A stretch of 64,000 nucleotides of DNA, from positions 806,001-870,000 of the forward strand of contig NADL03000481.1 of the NCBI GenBank assembly GCA_002205965.3. Reading direction: 5' to 3'. Each line of letters begins with the position of its first letter. Within the stretch, counting starts at the first letter, position 1. The position numbers and the translations under genes are program-made. Below the pieces are notes generated by a model. That model ran no database searches, was not told where the DNA came from, and saw nothing but the letters and a program-made list of their open reading frames with translations. This stretch comes from Kappaphycus alvarezii (Eukaryota > Rhodophyta > Florideophyceae > Gigartinales > Solieriaceae). This document shows, piece after piece, positions 26,013 through 33,564 of this stretch.

Positions 26013-26385
26013 TGTTTTCCTCAAGGCACCCTTCTCAGTCAACCTCATCAGTGAGCAGGACAATCATCACTTCTCCAACTCCGTCGCCTCCAGCCTCACC
26101 CGACGCGTCATGGCCGCCCTCAATACCTCCGGATCCGCCGTCTAACCCTACCTCAAGTACCACATCCGATGAGTCATATAGCAGGACTGCAAGTATAACT
26201 ACGGGTATACTATCGCCCTACCGCTTTGCCGTCCTTGCCTCTTTATCAAACGCCCTAGCGCACGACACCGATGTTCATGATCCGCAGTATTTTCACTAAG
26301 TGGTATACACACATCCATCCAACACCCAATTCCCACGCAGTATGCCCCGGACCCAGAGAAACCACCGGACATAACAAGATTCCAT

Positions 26386-26964
26386 TTGACTAAACATCCG
26401 GACATAACTAACTCCGTGAAACCGCCGGACATCGGACCTCGTCTAAGCACCCCTCGCACGTCGCATGGTATAGCTCCACGGCATCATGCTCTACCGCATA
26501 TAAGTCAACTAACCTCCGCATCATGTTCTCGCATTGTGGCCAAACGTCGATACTCTCTCGCCAAGGTGTCCACCTCATTTGACAACCGCGTCGTCCGTGC
26601 CATCAATTACTGTGATAATCAATTTTATTCGTCTAACAACCAGCATTTCGACGGTGCATGTCTATACATTGGGGATCAGCGTTCTTGTATCGGACAAAAC
26701 CAGGCTAAGGCCCTCTGCAAGAAGCTAACGAGGAAACTGAAGCTCACGCCATCAAATTGCAACTTCAAGTTCGGTGATGATGTCTTTTCAAGCCTCGGGA
26801 CCATAAATATACGAACCTCAACACCTGACAGCTCCTTCCTTTCCCTCGATGTTGATGTGGTTGATGCCGACGTTCCACTTTTAATAGGCCTGGACATTCT
26901 TGATGCCCACCAACTTATAGCCGACAACGTTGAGAATATACTGCATAGCGGACGCTGGAACTAG
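26386..26964 (+). pseudogene. Copia-1 aspartic protease region
   Basis: A 192-codon open segment. The expected D-[ST]-G-A catalytic loop aligns with CLYIGDQRSCIG, so the catalytic Asp is replaced by Tyr and the Ala by Asp. A later LLIGLDIL matches the conserved hydrophobic-G-hydrophobic-D strand of retropepsins. The open frame therefore survives but the enzyme would not work. It acts, in the family, by cutting Gag-Pol. Confidence 0.6.
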
Positions 26965-27009
26965 ACGCTACCTATCAAACGCCTAAATCGCCACCTCTTT
27001 TTACAATGG

Positions 27010-27660
27010 GACGCATCTAAGGTACTCTACACCAACGCTGAACTGAAAAGGCTTCACCGGCACTTCTGGCATCCTTCGGCCACTAAACTGTACAACCTAC
27101 TACGCAGAATCAAGCCGGCAGACTGCACGCCAGAGACTCTCAGGACTCTAGAGGCTATAAGCAAAGTATGTAACACGTGCCAGAAATTCATCAAAGGACC
27201 ACAACTATTTAGAGTATCATTCCCTGCCTCTGAGTGTGTTTTCAACCACGACGTTGACTTGATCTATTTTGGCTAAAGGGCCGTCCAGCTCTTCATGTCG
27301 TTGACCTGCACAACTTCTCAGCAGCCAACTTTCTACGTGACAGGTCGACCCAGGCATTTTGGAATGCCTTTTTAGTTTGTTGGGTATCAACTTACACCGG
27401 TTATCCGGATAAGGTTAGAGTAGAGCAGGATAGTAAATTCAGGGGACACAAATTTGAGACGCTTACCAAGGCAGCCGGTATCGACGTTCAACTATCAATC
27501 ATACACTCGCACAACGCCCTCGGAAATTGGGAACGATATCATGCACCCCTCAGGCGAATCTTTCACAAAATATTTGAAGATGTACTAGGTGTCAACTGGA
27601 GTATAGACTTTCAATTAGCCGTTCAGGCTATGAAGGTGATGGTCTCGTTACCTCAATTCT
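27010..27660 (+). pseudogene. Copia-1 integrase
   Basis: Starts with an HHCC-type zinc region: LHRHFWHPSATKL then CNTC about 40 residues later. After a stop near 27,277 the catalytic core follows: HVVD (first Asp), VRVEQDSKF (second acidic motif, altered from the usual DxGxxF form), and SHNALGNWERYHAPLRRI carrying the final Glu. The core reads about 130 codons open. The segment ends with a stop near 27,661. Integrase inserts the cDNA and makes the 5-bp duplication seen here. Confidence 0.75.
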
Positions 27661-28103
27661 AGTGTTTGGCTCTATACCCCGCTTTCCTCCGCATTCTACA
27701 CCGCTCTTTAACCATGCCAATAGAATGAAGGCTATAGAAGTTGCCAGACTAGAAATGGCGGATATAAGCGCTGAATTGAAAGTTCAACGAGCTCTTCGAG
27801 AGAAGGTTCCACCCGCAACGGACTATCTCTTCAATCCGGGCGAAAATGTCTACGTCTGGCACGAATCTAATAGTCTATGGTAAGGCCTATTTCCCGTAAC
27901 GAAAACATTCGAGCGGAACGTTAGGGTGCAGACACCAGACAAGGAGGCCCAATACTCATTGGACCACACACTTCCCGTCAAGAACGCTGATGGCACTGAA
28001 CTGCTGAGTCACATCAACCACTCGCTCTTATTCTTAACACCCTCGTCTGATCCGTATCGTTTCTATCTTACAGACGTACTAACACCTAATAACCGGCGTC
28101 ATA

Positions 28104-28850
28104 ATGACCCACGTTTCGACGCCGCTAAACGCAAAGAGCTTGATGGTCTACTACAGCGGAACATTTTTAAAGTCGTTCTCAGAGTATCTCCCTCCGAACG
28201 TTAACATATTGGGTGGCCGCTTCGTTCTTTCTATCAAACATAATGACATGAACGAGGAATACTTTAAGGCACGGTATGTTGTTCAAGGGTTTAAAGACCA
28301 AGAGTTAAATCGCCTAATTCATCCAGCAACTATGCTCCGAATCAGCTCTGTCCGATTAATCATAGCATTGGCAGCCATATTTGAGTTTATAATTTGGTCA
28401 CAAGATGTTACCCAAGCGTACCTACAATCCGCAGTGAAGCCACCAAGAGATGTATACGTGCAACCTCCGAAGGAACTCCACCTCGTTCCTAATCAAATGT
28501 TATAACTACTCGAACCACTCTACGGATTAACAGATGCAGGGGACTATTGGGATGATGCCATCAATAACCACCTTAAGAATGACCTCGGCATGCTATCTAC
28601 AACGCTCGATACTAGACTGTTCTTCAAGCACATCCATGGCAGGCTCGCAGGACTATCGGGGTACTACAATGATGATTCTTTCCACGCGGGGACACTAGAA
28701 TTTCTAGACCATACCAAGCGCACCTAGGAGACGTTTGACCTCAAACCACGCGAGATGGATAACTTTACGTTCGCAGGCATGCAAGTCCAAACGACTGAAG
28801 ACGGCATAAGACTCTCTCAGTTCGATTATTTACGCAGATTGAAGCCCCTA
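28104..28850 (+). pseudogene. Copia-1 reverse transcriptase
   Basis: The 133-codon segment holds the fingers and first palm motif (IIWSQDVTQAYLQS, catalytic Asp present; DVYVQPPKEL). After a stop at 28,504 the frame continues with LEPLYGLTDAGDYW and GYYNDDSFHAG, the YxDD box with Asn at the usual Val position. A further stop occurs near 28,727. The motifs and order match Copia RT. Confidence 0.8.
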
Positions 28851-29049
28851 CCCTCTGATGCCTCCTTTAAGGACTTTCGGTCCATTCGGCAGAGACTGCA
28901 GTGGCTCACGCATACTCGCCCTGACACTGCCTGCGCTGTTAACAAGGCTACGCAGATCACAGAATCCAAGTTCGGTCCCTCATCCATATCTCTTATTAAC
29001 AAGGTCGTGCGCCAAGCCCATAAGTATCCGGAACGTGGCATTTTGCGAC

Positions 29050-29633
29050 GTAGACTGGACTTCAACTCTATTTAACTTCGTATTTACGCCGACGGTTCAT
29101 TCGCAGATAACAACGACTGCACCACTCAGCTGGGCTATCTCGTCCTTCTATGCGACAAGGACAACAGATGCAACATCCTATACTACAGCAGCAAGAAGTC
29201 TCGCCGTGTCGTTCGCTCTGTGTTGGGCGGTGAGACATACGCATTTGCGGATGGTATGGATTTTTGTCTATCCATCGAGCATGACCTCGAGCTGATGCTA
29301 CCACGCAAAATAGCCGTCCGCATGTTTACGGACTCCAAGTCCCTGTTCGATGTCATTGTTAGGAATACATCTACTACCGAAAAGAGACTTATGGTACACG
29401 TTCTGGCTATGCGTGAGGCATACGAGAAGCTCGAAGTAAGCGACGTGGCATGTATCCGAAGTGAGCACAATCCTGCCGGCGCCCTCACTAAGGTTAAGGA
29501 CAACGCTGTTCTAAACCAAATCATAGATGAACGCTACTTCAAACACCCATTCAGCAGTGGGTTATTCTTCGACAGCTTGCCTTCGCGGAGTAACAATCGC
29601 AATCCTGAACTCTCTCAATGGGGGGGACTGTGA
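29050..29633 (+). pseudogene. Copia-1 RNase H
   Basis: RNase H motifs in order: YADGSFADN (first Asp), GGETYAFADG (Glu) and TDSKSLFD (Asp), then a His/Asn-containing SEHNPAGALTK tail typical of Copia. The reading frame changes from the preceding segment at about 29,070. The three core acidic residues are present. The domain degrades template RNA during cDNA synthesis. Confidence 0.75.
29620..29628 (+). promoter_or_regulatory. Polypurine tract of Copia-1
   Basis: GGGGGGGAC run directly upstream of the 3' LTR TG; purine tracts at this place prime plus-strand DNA synthesis in LTR elements. Confidence 0.7.
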
Positions 29634-29976
29634 AGAAGCAACTCCGATGCTCCTGACTCTCACATCCAAGGCTCTTACTCTCGAGTAGAATACCGTAGAT
29701 TTACAGGGCCAAAGCGTCTACAGTATCCTCTATCCGGGCCTGCTCTTTATAGTGTTACCAACCCTTCCGTCGGATCAAAGCCTCTGAAGAGTCATGCCTG
29801 ACTCACGCAGCTTAAGGGTTACAATAGCTAGTCCAGAGAATCAGTACAGAAGAACTATGTACTAAGCTAGGACAAAGGTCGAACAGAAAATCATTAATCA
29901 GCACATTCATGACTCAATAAACTACGTCCAAGTTTCAGACCTTTCCGTGTATTAACGCATCTGCGTTTTATCCACA
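29629..29976 (+). repeat. 3' LTR of Copia-1
   Basis: 348 bp, TGTGAAG to ATCCACA, gap-free match to 23971-24318. It keeps the canonical CA end and is followed by the AATAG duplication. Confidence 0.92.
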
Positions 29977-29981
29977 AATAG
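29977..29981. repeat. Target site duplication of Copia-1, right (AATAG)
   Basis: AATAG directly after the 3' LTR, identical to 23966-23970. Confidence 0.85.
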
Positions 29982-30256
29982 GTACCATTCGAAGGGTACT
30001 GTAACTGTATTCTTAGTTACTGTACAGTACAGTAGTTACAGTACAGTACAGTATGTGCAAGAGCAACGTAAGTACCGGTAGTGTACAGTACAGAACTGTA
30101 CAGTACGTTGAGACAAAAGTATGAGGAACTCGTGCCTCTGAAAAGGTTTTCGGCTGATAAACAAGAAGGCAGTGTCACCTTGGAAGTAATTCTTCAATTT
30201 GAAATGGTGGCTTTTTGTAAACTGTGTGCTAAAACAGTGTGTAAATCTTTGCGACG
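29982..30256. repeat. Middle part of CAGTAC-palindrome host repeat
   Basis: Two clusters of overlapping GTACAGTAC/ACTGTAC palindromes at 30,016-30,053 and 30,081-30,106. The segment lies between the Copia-1 and LINE-A insertions and is presumably continuous with 23,640-23,970 and 31,862-32,250 once these are removed. No gene is recognised in it. Confidence 0.5.
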
Positions 30257-30267
30257 TGATAACTGAA
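30257..30267. repeat. Target site duplication of LINE-A, low-coordinate copy
   Basis: TGATAACTGAA, repeated exactly at 31851-31861. It brackets the LINE fragment and its inverted segment, which supports a single insertion event. Confidence 0.6.
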
Positions 30268-30470
30268 CAAACCAAACATACGCTTTTATTAAAGGGTCAC
30301 TAAACCGAGGTGGGTCACTCAAGCATCAGGTGATGTGAGAGACGAAGTCCGGCGAGATACGGCATGAGCCGTCAGCTGTAGAACGAGAGAAGCGAGGGTG
30401 GTGACCAATCGGTGGTATTCATCATATGGGGGTTTCCCGCGGCGGCGAGCGAAAAAAGAGGCGACTTTGG

Positions 30471-31684
30471 CTAGGGCTTCACGGGCAGGTTTGCCGTGGC
30501 TCCGTGAGTATCGAATCCAAGAGGATAGAATTGGGCTTGTATCGTCCCACAGAGAGCAGCGTAATGCGCAGTTTTCGGGGCTTCAATGGGCACGGTAGCC
30601 CCTCCGGAGGTCTTGCAAGAGTGGGAGATGGCCCGTGCGGTGTAGGGGCTTGCAATGAAGACGTCTAGTGCGCAGGGACGTGAGGAGAATTCGATATCGT
30701 CAATGAGGATGTCCATTCGGCGGCGTTCCGAGTACGGGAGGTGGGCTTCGCAGGGGAAGGTATATTCGAGCTTCGGGCGCAGCATTACAGAAGGATGTCG
30801 GAGGAGGGTATACAGTTTGTCGCGAAGGTGGTTGTGGCGTCGGAGGAATCCCTCCATTGCTGGGCAGTGGATAGCATGTCTCCCGAGTGGGTCGAGGAGG
30901 GGCGGGGGACGAGCTTGGGAGAGTGCGCACCGGGGGCAGTGGTCCCGGCGGTTGAAGACGGGCTGACCTAGCCGAAGCTTAATCATGTATGTCCAGATTT
31001 GGGGTTCGATGCGGGTGGAGTCGCGGGAGTCCGGGAGGGTGAGAAAGGGTGAGTAGGCGGACCTTGTTCGACAGCTGAGGTTCCGGGCGAGTCTGTGAGT
31101 TGCACTTTCGTACTGCGGGGGAGAGGAGAGATATGTTTTGTGGCGTTCATGATGGATGGCTGATGTGAGGGTAGTCTGGACTCCTTGGATTTGACCGGTC
31201 GTGGGGAGGCGGGCAAGGAGAGGTTGCAGCCGAAGATCGGCAGGAATGACATTGTGAGGGATAGATTGGTGGGTTCGTCGTATCTCGTTGGGTAGGAGAT
31301 GGTGGTCGATGGGCGGCAACAGGTCGAGGGAGAGGTGGTAGGTGCTTAGGAGAGAGCTGAGGTAGGTGGCGGAGCGGATGGGTGAGGTGAGTGTGAGCCC
31401 AAGTCCACCTAGTGAAAAGGGCAAAGTAGCACAGAGCCAGGAGCCGTCCGTCAGCTCTCGATGAATCTCTTGAAAGGCCCCTCGCAGTTCACGGTCAAAC
31501 ATAGCTGACGCAGAAAGGGTTAAGTGCGGTGGGGTAGTTCGAAGAGTATAAATCAGGCGGCATGCGCTGGCGCAATGGCGTAGGAGATGGAAGGCAGTCT
31601 GTGGGTCACGGAGGGTAGGGAGAGCAGTCCAGATAGCGCGAGCTGTAGTTAGGCGGTCGTCGACGAGGGACAGGCAGCCCGCTA
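30471..31684 (-). CDS. LINE-A ORF C-terminus: RT thumb, CCHC finger, restriction-like endonuclease (5'-truncated)
   Basis: An open frame of about 404 codons with no internal stop, cut at its 5' end by the inversion junction at 31,684, so it lacks a true start and the RT catalytic core. The N-terminal part has FHLLRHCASAC and LPFSLGGLGL, which match the RT thumb region of LINE-B. A zinc-finger-like segment CPRC...DPLGRHAIHC follows. The last third holds the endonuclease: RRMDILIDD and CALDVFIASPY, corresponding to the PD-D/ExK-type acidic positions of CRE/R2-like elements. In the family this nuclease nicks the target for target-primed reverse transcription. The truncated copy cannot move itself. 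Confidence 0.75.
30982..31132. repeat. Inverted duplication arm 1 (inside LINE-A)
   Basis: 151 bp matching the reverse complement of 31685-31835 with only a handful of differences. Spacer is 552 bp. Confidence 0.85.
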
Positions 31685-31835
31685 ATCTCTCCTCTCCCCC
31701 GCAGTACGAAAGTGCAACTCACAGACTCGCCCGGAACCTCAGCTGTCGAACAAGGTCCGCCAACTCACCCTTTCTCACCCTCCCGGACTCCTGCGACTCC
31801 ACCCGCATCAAACCCCAAATTTGGACATACATGAT
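31685..31835. repeat. Inverted duplication arm 2 (5' end of LINE-A)
   Basis: Reverse complement of 30982-31132. It lies at the 5' end of the insertion and is followed by 15 bp of filler and then the target duplication at 31,851. Confidence 0.85.
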
Positions 31836-31850
31836 CCTGCTTCGCTTGCT

Positions 31851-31861
31851 TGATAACTGAA
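31851..31861. repeat. Target site duplication of LINE-A, high-coordinate copy
   Basis: TGATAACTGAA, exact match to 30257-30267. Confidence 0.6.
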
Positions 31862-32250
31862 GCAATTGTGCATGATGGAACGAAAATTAGAAAAAAGTTG
31901 AACATATCCAGTCCACGTTTATGGTACTTTCGTACAGTAACGGGGGTGCCGTACCCAAGAAAGTGAACGCAAAAATATCGACATTTAAGTATTTTCAATG
32001 GAAACGTTTGTTCATAACCGTCAAAAAAAACACTACGCTACTGTACTTAATGCAGGATGTCCTCTACTGTAAAGCACAGTACAGTATAGTTTTTGACCGC
32101 AGTACAGTACTGTACAGTACTGTACAGTACGGTACATACGGTACTCTAGTTCATACACGCAAGTCAACTGTAGTCAGTGACTACGCTTACAGTTTAGTAC
32201 AGTACTCAACAGTAGTCCATTGGTTCGTTTGGAAGAATAATTGATAAATG
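31862..32250. repeat. Right part of CAGTAC-palindrome host repeat
   Basis: Dense overlapping palindromes (CAGTACTGTACAGTACTGTA type) at 32,070-32,150 and again near 32,195. No gene recognised. Confidence 0.5.
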
Positions 32251-33564
32251 CAACTTACTTCACAGGTTAAACTGAATTTTGTTTAAATTTGTCCAGATGA
32301 CGAGTTGCTTTGCTATCCTTACATATTTGCGACTGAGGGTCATGGCGAGGAAGGTAGTTGTTTCACGGGCACCAAAATGAAAGCTAACGGCCACTGAAGG
32401 ACGGTGGCATTGTGGGTCACAAGAGATATTTATGAAAACTGGGCAATAGCTGCGTAGGAAGAAAAGGGTCACTTCATACGCCATGGTTCTGAAATATCGT
32501 GCAAAAATCGGAGATTTGAAGGGCAATTACCATGATTGGTGCAAACAAATTGAGTTGGCAGGAAAATATCTGGACGGCATTTATTTTTCACAGTGATTGG
32601 ATGATCTCCCGATGAGGATTGGCAAGTGACCAAAGACACGTATTTTCTCACCACAAGCGCCGCGCTGGAACTGCCCTTGACATTTTGAGTTGAAGAATTG
32701 GCTGCAATGTAGTAAAACGCTTCATTTTTGCCCTATTTTCTGTTGCAAAACTGTACCGAAAAATTAGATGTAATTTAAAAAACTAGGAAATACTTCAAGA
32801 GGATATTTTAACGTTTCTTGAAATCAAGAAATCAAGCAATATTAAAATATCCTGCTGAACTTGTTTATTTTAAGAGAAAATTTACAATGCAAGTTTTTTT
32901 CTGAAATTGTTATTAAAACTGGCGGTACTCTGGGGCATCGCACGGAAAAAAAAAACGAAATTTAAATTGCAGGGTGGCGGCAGACAACATTTTCACGATT
33001 TTTATATGTATCAACAACCAATGAGAAAAGCTAGCAAGATCTTTTACGGACATAAAATATCTAGGGAGGCGGGCAAGGAATTGTTGGATATCAAAGGTGG
33101 CGTGTTGTCCTGCCAATTATTCCTATGTCCCGTCGTTTCGCCTGTAGTGCGGCGCAATCTTTTGTGTAATCACCAACTCATCTTCTCATCTTGAGCTATG
33201 TCATGCGCGCCCCCTCTCACCTCGCATTTATCTTTCACTATACAACGCAAACGCCGCCCGTTCCGCTTTTGTACTTTTCCTGTCGTCCACATCTTGACGT
33301 CGCTTGGCTTACCAAGCTGGCCACGCTATCGACGGCATCCATACCTGCCAAACGCAGAAATTTGAAAAACCTCCATCCATCCGTTAATCAATCAAACATT
33401 TGTTCGCACCTTACCTGCGCTTCTCTAATTTTTCTTTCCCATCAGCCTCTCTTCACTGCAACTTTTGCCTGCCATTGGCATCCACTACATTCCTCCTTGC
33501 CGACAACCCCTCGAATGTAACCGCACCTTTTTGCACAAAAGACTCTCCCAAACGCCTCGTCATC
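32251..33564. other. Upstream region of the RWP-RK gene
   Basis: Mostly AT-rich to about 33,100, then pyrimidine-rich (C/T) from about 33,210 to the ATG at 33,565, as expected for a promoter and 5' leader. No clear TATA box was seen. Short open frames on both strands (for example 32907-33194 plus, 32260-32654 minus) have no recognised domain and are not called as genes. Confidence 0.4.

Larger units (their letters stand above)
26012..29633 (+). pseudogene. Copia-1 pol (protease, integrase, RT, RNase H), multiply broken
   Basis: Read in pieces: a Pro/Ser-rich linker (26012-26299), protease region (26386-26964), integrase (about 27,010-27,660), linker, RT (28,104-28,850) and RNase H (29,050-29,633). 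The final stop lies at 29,631-29,633, inside the first bases of the 3' LTR. At least half a dozen stops or frame changes intervene. Gene order and motifs fit Copia. Details of each domain are given separately. Confidence 0.8.
23971..29976 (+). mobile_element. Ty1/Copia LTR retrotransposon (Copia-1), full structure, dead ORFs
   Basis: A 6,006-bp element bounded by two 348-bp LTRs that start TGTGAAG and end CA (TA in the 5' copy), with a 5-bp target duplication AATAG on each side. Internal order is gag, protease-like region, integrase, reverse transcriptase, RNase H; integrase before RT identifies Copia. A purine tract precedes the 3' LTR. No standard TGG primer-binding site follows the 5' LTR, so priming may use an internal tRNA segment. 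The coding region has many stops and frame changes, and several catalytic positions are altered. The two LTRs differ at about 11 positions by my count. Confidence 0.92.
30268..31850 (-). mobile_element. 5'-truncated RLE-type LINE with inverted 5' piece (LINE-A)
   Basis: A non-LTR retrotransposon copy whose 3' end is at the low-coordinate side. It contains the C-terminal part of the RT protein and a restriction-like endonuclease, about 200 bp of 3' UTR, and at its 5' side a 151-bp segment inverted relative to the rest and duplicating internal sequence. An 11-bp target duplication flanks the whole. No poly-A tail is seen, which is common in RLE elements. GC content is far above the flanks. The open frame is intact, so this looks like the youngest element in the window. 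Confidence 0.75.

Noticed and set aside
29068..29524. Minus-strand ORFs of 78-113 codons opposite Copia-1 RNase H
   Set aside because: Antisense shadows of a clearly recognisable RNase H on the plus strand.
30016..32210. CRISPR-like or telomeric array
   Set aside because: The CAGTAC repeats overlap, are palindromic and have no regular spacers or telomere unit; the sequence is eukaryotic.
32907..33194. 95-codon plus-strand ORF upstream of the RWP-RK gene
   Set aside because: Antisense frame of similar length overlaps, no domain and no support beyond being open.
33400..33564. N-terminal extension of the RWP-RK protein from the ATG at 33,400
   Set aside because: The stretch is hydrophobic and compositionally like the pyrimidine-rich leader, not like the protein; the ATG at 33,565 begins the Pro/Gln-rich region.
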